Shown: piece after piece, positions 1-8,100 of the stretch
How the letters are laid out: every line of letters begins with the position of its first letter
Position numbering within the stretch: position 1 is the stretch's first letter
Virus record (IMG/VR): IMGVR_UViG_3300023174_000538
Span: 1-27,653 of that record
Reading direction: 5' to 3' (one strand)
DNA from: a virus
Length of the DNA: 27,653 nucleotides
Made by a program: the position numbers and the translations under genes
Notes under the pieces: generated by a model
Databases searched by the model: none
What the model saw: the letters and a program-made list of their open reading frames with translations, nothing else
What the model was told of the DNA's origin: nothing

Positions 1-1135
1 TTTTTCTAAATACGCATTCAATAATATCACTATTCGTAGCACGACCTAAAGCCATTACCCAGTCAGCATCGTAGGCAATCTGTCTTGACCAAGCAGTTTG
101 TCCCAAAGTTGGCGGGGTAGAAAGATCCTTAACATCATCTGGAGTAGCAGATGAAATTGCAATAATAGGAACCTCTTCGCTAATAGACATAAGTTTAAGT
201 TCTCTTGAAAGGTTTTTCATACGTACCGTCTCGCTGTCAGCCTTTTGATTTGGTGACATTAGTTGTAAATAATCAACTACAACAAAGTCTGGTTTATACT
301 GATCAATCTTTCCACGTATAACTGAAGGAGTTAAGTCTCCACCATTATCATTAGAGATAATGTGAAACTCTGGTTTACCCTGCAACTTATCTGCATGCCA
401 TTTCTTTAGCATATCAATTTCTACTTCGCCATTGCTAAGTTTACGATGAGACCATAAGCCTTCACCCATGATTGCAAATACACGGTTACGAACTTCTGTT
501 TCAGACATTTCAAGACTTATGATAAGTGGGCTACGACCCTGTTTCCAAGCCTGTACAGCGAAGTACAGAGCCAACCAAGACTTTCCAATACCTGGATATG
601 CAAGAAATACTCCTAGTTGTCCTGGCATGATTCCAGAAGGTAAGTAGTTATCAAACCCTGGCAAGCCTGTCTTAATTCCAACGTGACCAAGATCTTGCAT
701 CTTCTTTACATTTTCAAAATAAGCAACTGCAGAGTCAAGGTCTGTTACTTCAATATCCCTTATTGCAGCAGTATTCTTTTTTAGTTCTGATGTTTTTGTA
801 ATGATATGCTCAAGAGCCTTTGGTCCATTACCGCCTTGGACTTCAGTTGCTGCATTACGTAGGATGTCTTTAAGGCTATCATTTAAGTATTCGGTTTGTA
901 ATTCTTCAAGGTGATGCTTTGTTGCACCAACACCTTCTACTGGTACAAAGTCTCTAAATTTTTCTACAACTAAAGATACTGGTGGCACTGATTGATTATT
1001 TTCTGAGTATAGCCTAATAAATTCCCAGACATCGTTATGAGTTCTTAGAAGATTATCAACATTTGCTTGCAATAATACATGGACTTGTTTATCATTTAAT
1101 ACTGCGGTGATTAACTTTGCTTCTGTATTATTCAT
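1..1135 (-). CDS. dnaB: DnaB-type replicative DNA helicase, 3' end cut by window edge
   Basis: My own translation from the ATG at 1135 gives 378 uninterrupted codons running off the left edge, so the C-terminus is missing. The protein has an N-terminal helical region (about residues 1-110), a linker, then a RecA-like ATPase core. Walker A reads AYPGIGKS with lysine at residue 185. Walker B reads FVVVDYLQLM with aspartate at residue 288. The motif SLEMSE after Walker A is typical of DnaB (LEMS). This hexameric ATPase unwinds the replication fork. It is slightly shorter than bacterial DnaB in the N-terminal part, as phage versions often are. The ATG lies 8 nt inside the end of the upstream 102-residue gene, which suggests translational coupling. 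Family assignment is secure; whether the phage also encodes a loader or primase is not visible here. Confidence 0.95.
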   Translation of the reverse strand, partial: MNNTEAKLITAVLNDKQVHVLLQANVDNLLRTHNDVWEFIRLYSENNQSVPPVSLVVEKFRDFVPVEGVGATKHHLEELQTEYLNDSLKDILRNAATEVQGGNGPKALEHIITKTSELKKNTAAIRDIEVTDLDSAVAYFENVKKMQDLGHVGIKTGLPGFDNYLPSGIMPGQLGVFLAYPGIGKSWLALYFAVQAWKQGRSPLIISLEMSETEVRNRVFAIMGEGLWSHRKLSNGEVEIDMLKKWHADKLQGKPEFHIISNDNGGDLTPSVIRGKIDQYKPDFVVVDYLQLMSPNQKADSETVRMKNLSRELKLMSISEEVPIIAISSATPDDVKDLSTPPTLGQTAWSRQIAYDADWVMALGRATNSDIIECVFRK

Positions 1136-1436
1136 TAATCCACTTCTTTGCTAGTTTTCTGCGCTCTTCTCGTTCTTTAATGTCTTGCTCTACTTCTAAT
1201 TTTGCTTCTAATATTTTTTGTGCGTTGTATGCAAAGTAACTCCAACCAGGGGAAAGAGAAATACTAAAGTAGTAATCCAATAAATCATAACAAACCCCTA
1301 TTCCATAAGATTCAACAAGAGCGTCTGCAGCCCATTGCTCAACATTAAGGTTCATGTTACTTTTGGCTTCATATCTTTGTAGATGTAATTTATTATACCT
1401 ACTTAGCAAAGCCATACGGTCTTTGCGTTCTGCCAC
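1128..1436 (-). CDS. Unknown 102-residue protein upstream of helicase
   Basis: The start is GTG at 1436, overlapping the upstream TAG stop by one base (TAGTG), and the end overlaps the helicase start by 8 nt. The first internal Met is residue 8. The protein has a central aromatic and hydrophobic segment (about residues 35-72, with Tyr, Trp and Phe) that looks like a folded helical core. A highly charged Lys/Glu/Arg C-terminal helix follows (about 75-102). No signal peptide, cysteine cluster or known catalytic motif is visible. I do not recognise the family. Because it is translationally coupled to the DnaB gene, a helicase partner or loader is possible, but this is inference from position only. 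Confidence 0.8.
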   Translation of the reverse strand: MAERKDRMALLSRYNKLHLQRYEAKSNMNLNVEQWAADALVESYGIGVCYDLLDYYFSISLSPGWSYFAYNAQKILEAKLEVEQDIKEREERRKLAKKWINE

Positions 1437-1645
1437 TATTCGCTTTTAAATTCTTTTGCTTCGTTGCTTTTTTCAATTAGTTTGTTTTCAACAAACTTAT
1501 ATACACGCTCAAATGCCTGATCTATGTTTTCTTCGTCACGCTTGTAATCAACAATACCAAGGTCAAACCTTATTGATTGAAAATTACCCAGATTGTGTGT
1601 ATATCCTAGTGTTACTGATACCTTTGTGTTTTTATTTTCTTCCAT
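1436..1645 (-). CDS. Unknown small 69-residue protein
   Basis: ATG at 1645 is preceded closely by a G-rich stretch (GGTGGGG) that could act as the ribosome site. The stop overlaps the next gene's GTG by one base. The N-terminal half is predicted beta-rich, with a pattern of a Gly-Tyr, an Asn-Leu-Gly-Asn segment, and then alternating hydrophobic residues (IRFDLGIVD). The C-terminal half is an amphipathic charged helix containing DQAFERVYKFVENKL. I have a vague recollection of similar short proteins in other phages but cannot name the family. Tight packing between the HTH gene and the helicase-linked gene supports it being real. Function is unknown. Confidence 0.72.
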   Translation of the reverse strand: MEENKNTKVSVTLGYTHNLGNFQSIRFDLGIVDYKRDEENIDQAFERVYKFVENKLIEKSNEAKEFKSE

Positions 1646-1663
1646 ACCCCACCATTTCTGCTA

Positions 1664-2206
1664 TTAGATATTCTCTGCCCAAACAGGAATAAATCTACCA
1701 TCTTCTGTTTTCGTATATGTAAGTATACCGTCACCCATTCGCCGTGTCAATTCTTGGCTTGTAGGCGTCATATTATTTGTTATAAGCCCATCTTTTCTTG
1801 GTTGTCCTATATGTATAGTAGCCAGTATAGCACGTATGTCCCTTACCATGCTTTCTGAATAATACGATCTAATCTGCCAACCTCTTTGTCCATTTAGCCT
1901 TGCACCAATTGGTTTTGGTATCATTCCCGTCTTCATTAACTTAGGCATATATTTTCTATGACGATTAATTAATTTAGCAGTCTCAGTAACAGTGTATGCA
2001 CGTTCTCTATTTTTTCTAAAATCGGAGCGTAAACAAGTTTCAAGTCTATCTTTAGTAATATTATAAACAGAAACCATTCCAGTAGATCTTGAACTGTGAT
2101 GTAGCCTTACCAAGTCCCCATTAAGAAACCATATTTTTTTATTACCTTTTATTACAGTTTCGTTATTGTATTCTTGGCTCTCAATATTTCCTTTGCTAGT
2201 AGCCAT
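1664..2206 (-). CDS. Putative HTH (MerR/excisionase-like) DNA-binding protein
   Basis: This 180-residue basic protein starts at ATG 2206, with AGAAGG a few bases upstream. Residues about 71-115 (YTVTETAKLI through GARLNGQRGW) look like a winged helix-turn-helix of the MerR/excisionase type: a Thr-Glu-Thr-Ala first helix, a second basic helix, and a Pro-rich turn before a wing. Residues 1-60 look beta-rich with a small hydrophobic core, and the C-terminal third is of mixed character. The gene starts 55 nt inside the zinc-ribbon gene, in another frame. A role as a phage regulator is plausible given its position between the tail module and the replication gene. The HTH call rests on pattern recognition and has not been tested by profile search. 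Confidence 0.75.
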   Translation of the reverse strand: MATSKGNIESQEYNNETVIKGNKKIWFLNGDLVRLHHSSRSTGMVSVYNITKDRLETCLRSDFRKNRERAYTVTETAKLINRHRKYMPKLMKTGMIPKPIGARLNGQRGWQIRSYYSESMVRDIRAILATIHIGQPRKDGLITNNMTPTSQELTRRMGDGILTYTKTEDGRFIPVWAENI

Positions 2207-2343
2207 CTACCTTCTTCACTTTCTGTTGGAGGATGAAAAAATGTTCTTAGTCCGCATCCCATACAATATGTTTCCATATGTTGAGCACTGCTGTACTGTC
2301 TATCAACAAAGATTCTACCCTTGCATTTTTTGCAAGAAATCAT
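2152..2343 (-). CDS. Small zinc-ribbon protein
   Basis: The 63-residue protein contains two CxxC knuckles, Cys4/Cys7 and Cys27/Cys30, separated by 19 residues, the spacing of a zinc ribbon. The rest is short and basic with a C-terminal helix. ATG at 2343 is preceded by AAGGAAAT. The 3' end overlaps the HTH gene start by 55 nt, an unusually long overlap for this window. The four cysteines make it unlikely to be a chance frame. It probably binds nucleic acid or a protein partner such as RNA polymerase, but that is inference. Confidence 0.75.
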   Translation of the reverse strand: MISCKKCKGRIFVDRQYSSAQHMETYCMGCGLRTFFHPPTESEEGRWLLAKEILRAKNTITKL

Positions 2344-2354
2344 TAATTATTTCC

Positions 2355-2795
2355 TTAGTTTGGAATTCCAACAATAACTAGATGAACTGATAAAGATAAG
2401 TCGCCAGAAGCCCCAAACCTTACAACACCCTCTACTCTTGTTTCTGTAACACTCTTTAGAACAATATTTACGTTTTGTCCTGCTGGTGTTTGTCCAGTGT
2501 TAACTGGTGTTGCTGATACTATTGGTGGATATTTAAAGTCTTTAAAATCATAAGTAAACGTTCTTTCGTTACCCGCCGAAACTGTTGAGTTATTTGCAAC
2601 TTCAACTAATCCGCCTACTATTCTTGTGTTAGAGGTTTGCACCTCTGCCTTACCTGCACTTGCTGTATCAATAATTGTTTTACTTGTCTGCTTAGAAGCA
2701 ACATTTGTAGAAAGGTCATTTACGGCCTCAATTAATTGATATAAATATGTAACATCAAGAGGTTGCCCTCTTTCTGGTAGTGGTACTTTTGCCAT
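2355..2795 (-). CDS. Small tail fibre-type protein, possible lectin-like C-terminus
   Basis: 146 residues; ATG at 2795 is preceded by AGGAGG. The N-terminus has a short helical segment (about 14-35) that could trimerise or dock to the tail. A Ser/Thr/Asn-rich linker and a beta-rich C-terminal domain (about 60-146) follow. The C-terminal domain contains a Phe-x-Tyr-Pro-Pro-Ile-Val stretch reminiscent of H-type lectin and other phage receptor-binding beta-sandwich domains. It is the last gene of the tail module, a common place for host-recognition proteins. An extended -10 box overlaps the stop codon of the preceding gene, so it may have its own transcript. The lectin resemblance is weak; the structural-protein call is more secure. 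Confidence 0.7.
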   Translation of the reverse strand: MAKVPLPERGQPLDVTYLYQLIEAVNDLSTNVASKQTSKTIIDTASAGKAEVQTSNTRIVGGLVEVANNSTVSAGNERTFTYDFKDFKYPPIVSATPVNTGQTPAGQNVNIVLKSVTETRVEGVVRFGASGDLSLSVHLVIVGIPN

Positions 2796-2811
2796 TTATT
2801 CCTCCTATTTT

Positions 2812-2820
2812 ATTATACCA
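2812..2820 (-). promoter_or_regulatory. Extended -10 box overlapping upstream stop codon
   Basis: TGGTATAAT on the minus strand, overlapping the TAA of the 141-residue tail gene and lying just before AGGAGG and the ATG at 2795. The predicted start point would fall near the ribosome site, so the leader would be very short. Weaker case than the other boxes because it overlaps coding DNA. Confidence 0.45.
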
Positions 2821-3238
2821 AAGAAACTAAGCCAGAGTTGTATATTTGGAAATTGGCATTTAAAGTTTTTTCAGATGATTCAACTTGAATAATTACACGT
2901 ACATTTGTAGTTCCAGTTTTAATAAATTGATATGAATGGATTGGCGTTGTGCCGTGGTAGGTTGCTGTGGCCCCATCAAATCCAACAAAAACATCATACT
3001 TTGATCTATTTAGTTCATCTCCCCAAACTGCACTAATAACTGATGTTGAAACCTGTACGGCTCCAGCAACGCTAGTAATTGAGTCATCTAATACAAGATT
3101 TATTGGAGACCATTGAGATGTTCTGTTTTTATCTTCAGAAACAATTCTGTATCTAAAAACGTATCCAACTTTGTCATGATCTAATGGTGGTAAAGATGCT
3201 TTTTTAATTATAACTTTTTTAATTCCTGCGTCAGCCAT
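2813..3238 (-). CDS. Minor tail protein, FN3/Ig-like beta-sandwich
   Basis: 141 residues, beginning with a Lys-rich strand. The segment VGYVFRYRIVSEDKNRTSQWS and the following strands look like a fibronectin type III or Ig-like fold: aromatic-alternating strands, then an SxW after a hairpin. ATG at 3238 overlaps the previous stop by one base (TAATG), indicating coupled translation with the 386-residue tail protein. It lies in the distal tail cluster, so a virion-surface or adhesion role is likely. The fold assignment is by pattern only. Confidence 0.7.
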   Translation of the reverse strand: MADAGIKKVIIKKASLPPLDHDKVGYVFRYRIVSEDKNRTSQWSPINLVLDDSITSVAGAVQVSTSVISAVWGDELNRSKYDVFVGFDGATATYHGTTPIHSYQFIKTGTTNVRVIIQVESSEKTLNANFQIYNSGLVSLV

Positions 3239-4398
3239 TATGAATTGTTTCCGCTAGAAAGATCTACTGAAAATCTAAATTCAACATAATTACTAGTATT
3301 AGGACTTTTAACAATGGTTGCTGCGCCTGAAGTTTGAATTACTGAATATCCTGTTAGTCCATAAAGTGGATTTACTGTAGCAACATTTTCTAATTTTAAA
3401 GCATCTAACGCTACATAGTAGTTGCCAGACGGATTGACTCCATCAATAACGCATGCGTATATCTTAACTACAGAAACGGCATTCCAGTCAAAGCCAGATG
3501 TTCTGTATAGTTGTTGAAGTTGTTTTGTTACAACAAAGTATCTTTCTGTAGCAAAATCGTATTGTCCGCCACTGCTATCGTCAGCAACTTCTGCTTCAAG
3601 TCTTGCAAACTGTGTTCCGCTTGTATTTTCAAATGAAACTAAGACTCTGGCTCTTTCTGGTTGAGTTCCAGCCCCGTATGTTCCATCTCTATTTACTATT
3701 GAAAATGCTAATCTTAATTGATCTGTTGGAGAGTTTTTTGAAAAATCAACTGTTGTTCCGCTTAATCTAATGTAGTTTGATGATGCTCCTATTTCAAAAG
3801 TATCTTGTGTTGGACCGCTATCTGATTCAATGTCAAGATCAGCCTCATTACCCTTTATCATAATTATATTATTTAAAAATCTTGGTCTTTCATATCTTGC
3901 AACTCTTGGTGATTTAAAAAATATTGGGTTATCTGCGCTTGTTTGAAATACTGGATCTGTTACAGCAATAACGTTGTCATAGTTTGGAGCATCTAGCGCA
4001 TTAGATTCTGTATCAATTGCTACTGCTGATGCTGCTGTTACGTATTGCCAGTTTTCGTTTTGTGTAAACGCAAAGACTGTTTTACTATCGTAGGCTCCTG
4101 CAGATGGATTAGATCCTGCAGAATATATTCCAATTTCAGATATTTCATATCTTTCTTCTGTTGGTAGTTCTGCTGTTAGAACAATTTTATCTACACCGTC
4201 TTCGTTTACGAAACCTCTAGAAGATATTGGAACACGAAACATCTCAAAATCTAAATTTGTTTTTGTTGAATAATCTCCTATTTCATCGGCGGTATCTAAA
4301 GGAGTAGCACCACAACCAATAGCAATATACGAGGCGTAGGCAGGGGCCTGTCCAAGTAAATACTTTGCAATAATAGATTTACCAGTATTAGTTATCAT
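3238..4398 (-). CDS. Minor tail / fibre protein
   Basis: 386 residues. The N-terminus (ITNTGKSIIAKYLLGQ, then an Ile-Ala-Ile-Gly-Cys-Gly segment) and the later YEISEIGIY motif are typical of phage tail-fibre or tail-tip attachment domains, where the N-terminal part docks on the tail and an EIGIY-like strand precedes a variable region. Residues about 175-386 are beta-rich with many Ser, Thr, Asn and aromatic residues, consistent with a carbohydrate-binding or fibre sandwich. ATG overlaps the upstream TGA (ATGA), and the downstream gene overlaps by TAATG, so the three proteins are translationally coupled. Exact placement on the tail tip is inferred. Confidence 0.75.
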   Translation of the reverse strand: MITNTGKSIIAKYLLGQAPAYASYIAIGCGATPLDTADEIGDYSTKTNLDFEMFRVPISSRGFVNEDGVDKIVLTAELPTEERYEISEIGIYSAGSNPSAGAYDSKTVFAFTQNENWQYVTAASAVAIDTESNALDAPNYDNVIAVTDPVFQTSADNPIFFKSPRVARYERPRFLNNIIMIKGNEADLDIESDSGPTQDTFEIGASSNYIRLSGTTVDFSKNSPTDQLRLAFSIVNRDGTYGAGTQPERARVLVSFENTSGTQFARLEAEVADDSSGGQYDFATERYFVVTKQLQQLYRTSGFDWNAVSVVKIYACVIDGVNPSGNYYVALDALKLENVATVNPLYGLTGYSVIQTSGAATIVKSPNTSNYVEFRFSVDLSSGNNS

Positions 4399-5171
4399 GA
4401 GGCGTAGTCTCCAAGATCTGCTTCATATATTGTACCACTTACGCTGATTTGTGTTTCTACTTGTTCGTCAGGATTTACGTTAATAAATTCAATAATTAAG
4501 TCTCCTGCTGCGTTAAGGTATACGTTTTCTCCATTAGTTCCGTTGCCAGTTTCTGGAATTTTGTCTTCTAGTTTAATTGAGAATCCAGCAAAAAACTTAT
4601 CTGCGGTTTGTTGTAGGCTAAGAATATTATTTGGGTTATACCTTTGTTGGATGGCTGAAAGGTTTTTGATTGGTTGATATGATATTTTTTGTCCATTAAC
4701 AATATCAGATCTAGTTATACTTATTAATTCTTGACCGCCAATATTTTCAAATATCTGATCAAACATTCCATCCGTAGGAACAGATTCTTCGTCAAATAAA
4801 ATAATGTCTAGAGTCGCTGTTTTAACTGGTGGTGGCGCAGCATAAACTGGTGCATCAATTAATGGTGTTGGTGGTATTGCTGTTAAATTTCCACCTGAAA
4901 TTATTATTGGTTCTTCTGTTGGAATATAAGTAGGCTGGGTTGGAGTAACATCTAAATTAGTTATTGCTTTTGTTTCTCTTGGAGCAATATTAACTAAAGT
5001 ATTGCTAAATATTTTATTTCCACCTTGATATTTTGGATTTTCTACAAGTTGTGGATTTAAGGCTTTTATTTCTGAAAGAGTTAAATTGTTTGCTTTAGCA
5101 ATAGCACTAAGTGTATCTCCACTCTGAACTCTAACAGCCGTATCTGGTCTATCTTTATCTGGTGTTGCCAT
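4395..5171 (-). CDS. LysM-containing tail protein
   Basis: 258 residues. Residues about 12-62 form a LysM domain: VRVQSGDTLSAIAKANN, followed by LSEIKALNPQL and a terminal strand. LysM binds N-acetylglucosamine-containing glycans, usually peptidoglycan. A Pro/Thr/Ile-rich linker (about 70-118) then joins a beta-rich C-terminal domain that I cannot name. ATG at 5171 directly follows the stop of the large hub protein. LysM domains occur in baseplate and tail-tip proteins of several phages, where they help anchor to the cell wall or to other tail proteins. No catalytic hydrolase motif is visible. Confidence 0.82.
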   Translation of the reverse strand: MATPDKDRPDTAVRVQSGDTLSAIAKANNLTLSEIKALNPQLVENPKYQGGNKIFSNTLVNIAPRETKAITNLDVTPTQPTYIPTEEPIIISGGNLTAIPPTPLIDAPVYAAPPPVKTATLDIILFDEESVPTDGMFDQIFENIGGQELISITRSDIVNGQKISYQPIKNLSAIQQRYNPNNILSLQQTADKFFAGFSIKLEDKIPETGNGTNGENVYLNAAGDLIIEFINVNPDEQVETQISVSGTIYEADLGDYAS

Positions 5172-5172
5172 T

Positions 5173-8100
5173 TTATATCTCTACCAAATACAATGTCATG
5201 TCTGGACCATTTATTTTTCTTGAATATTCAATATTATATACTATAAATCTAGAATCAACTGAAGTAACTAAATCTAAGTTATTAGAATCTTTATAGTTAA
5301 TTGTTACAATATCTCCAAGTTGAATTGTTGGAGTTGCAAATATTTTTAAACCAATTAATTTTTTAGGGATCATAATTTTATTTATTATCCAACCCATTAA
5401 ATTTTCTGCATCATCTTGTGTCTGTATGTATGGAGTATCAAGAGTAAACTCATTGTTTCCATAAATCATTCTACTTCTTTTAATTTCATCAAACCTTTGT
5501 TTTTCAACTTGCGGAGAAACAATTTGGGAAGATCCAGTTAGTAGTGGATTAGAAAAATTACTACGCTTTTTAAAGTATTCATCAACTGTTAACTCATGGG
5601 TAGTATCTTGTGTAAATGTAACTCCTTGAATTCTTAGATAGTTACCGCTTGTTTCGTCAAGGTTTAGGGCCGTATCTGTAGCATTAAATATTAAAAATTC
5701 AGCACCATATGAGTCTGCATAAAACCCAGATGAGACGTAGCCTTTAATATTATTAAATGTTGGGGATAACTTAGCGTAAAGTGCAGGGTATGCACGATCA
5801 TACTTAACATCAAAGTAAGCACACTCTCTCATTATTGAGCCAAACTCGTCAAAGTATAAATTGTATTTAGGTGGTTGCTGAGCACTAATTCCAGATAGGT
5901 AGGTTGCCTGAACAATACCGCTCATTGCATATTTTCTTAAAGACTCACTAGCACTTATCTCGTTATCCCCAAAAGCAGATGATAGAGTTTCTCCAACTGT
6001 GAAGACAGTGTTTTGAGAATAGTTTTGTGACAAAGCATAAATATTTTCAAACATAACTCTAGATGAACCACGAACAAACGGAGCCATGTTATTGTAGATT
6101 GGAAGTGGATCTGTATCGTCTACAACCTTAATTAATTGATTATTAATGTATAGATAGAATCTTCTTGTTTTTCCTATGTCTTGATATTCTACGGCCAAAT
6201 CATATACCGTAGGATTTTCCTCACCAGCCATTCTATACTGACCAGTAAACCTTCCATCGTCAACTGTAATCTTTGCTAGACCGCCATAAAGTTTTATAGG
6301 AATTGCATTACTATTAGACGCATCTTTTTTAATTTTATAAAAAACAACATTGTTAATAGAAATATTTGATTGATTGTCTTTATCTAATTGTAAATATGAT
6401 TCTATGTTATCACTTGTCAATGCAGCAATTTCAAAATAATATCCGTTGTTGGTTGTTGGATTAAGCAATACTGCTAATCCTCCTGAACCACCACCTATGC
6501 TTACTGGCTGATCAGGTTGAACTCCAGCAACCTGGTAGTAGGTTGTACTTCCATTTGGTGTTTGACTACGACGCTCATTATTTTCAATCTTGCCAATAAT
6601 ACGCATTCTTGTTCCAAAATGCTTATAAGAATTATCTAATTCTTTATAGACATAAGATACTAAATCAATTGGGACTTCAGTTGTTTCAAAGGTTGGTCCA
6701 TTCATTACTAAGGCTGATGATTGAATTGTTCCAGTTTTTGGAGATATAGTTGAGTTCACTGGAGTCTCCGTTGTATAACTTGAAGACATAAAGTTTTTAA
6801 TTGTTCCGCCTCTTGATGTCTGCTGGGCTTTAGAGTTATTTACTCCTGCTGCTCCAGTTGTTGTTGCTGGCAAAGAAATATCTTCAAGCAAGGTCGTTGT
6901 AAATAAATATTGAGTTTCCATGTCACAACCTCTAACATAAGCATTGTCTGACCAATAAGTATCTATTCCAGCAGTGTGACTTGCTATTGTTGTTCCAAAT
7001 TGAGCACGTCCATGCTCATAAACTGTACCGTTCTGTAAACGAGTAACACCTTCAACTTCTTCATAAAATGGAACTGTGTAAATTCTTACTAAGCCAGTTG
7101 GGTATATTTTTCCGTTAAATGGCAATGATCTAAAAAAGTTTTGATACTCTTGATTATTAGTAATCCAAACATTGCTGCTGCCTTGTCTATGAGAAACTCT
7201 CCATGCTTGAATCTCTTCACCTTTTTGCGCTTCTGTAATTTCTCCATTTGCAACTCTTTTGTCTAAATTATCAATAACACTTGATGGCGCTAATCTTCCA
7301 GGCAAAACAATCTCTGGTTTAGATTCATCTAAGTTTATACCGTCTGATAATATTGGATACCAAATTGCAAGGGTAACATTAAATTGTGCAGCATCATATC
7401 TAATAACTTCTCCATTAGAATAAAAATATCCTTGATATCTTGTAAGCCAATAAACGTTTTCTCCAAGATCAAAAACATTGTTTACTATTTTACGATTAAC
7501 TACGCTTGGTGCAGATGCGGTAAGGTCAGAGTTCAAGGGCATTGCTCCTAAAACATACTTGCCTTGTTTGGATGCAACCTCATTAATTGTTTTAGTTGAA
7601 TCTGTTCCAGAGACTTCCCACAAAAGCGAAGGCTTATAAATCCAAGTCTTGTCTATATCAATCATGCTTGCTTGACGAATAGATCCATAGGATCTTTGAA
7701 TATATCTGGTTGTGTAATTAATCTTTCCGTTATTATAGACTTTTTTATCTTGAGATGCAATTGAAATAATATTTGGAAGCGTACCAGATGATGAGTTTTC
7801 AACAATACCGCTGACAGACTGATTATTAGATCCTGACAGCGTCATGCTGGATGTTCTGTCATCTACGTCTGGAAGCATATAGTTTTTGCTCATTACAATA
7901 AAATTATTATATTCATCAAAAAACATTGCTGTTTGTGTAGACACTGCAAGTTGATTTAATACTTCTGCTACCGTTTGATCTGGAGCAATAAAAAAATACG
8001 GAATGATTGGATCTGGTTCGTTTGTTGTTCTATAAAATGCGTAGTTGCTAAATCCAATGTAATCAAGAATTAAACTAATTGCATAACTAAGAGATACTTC

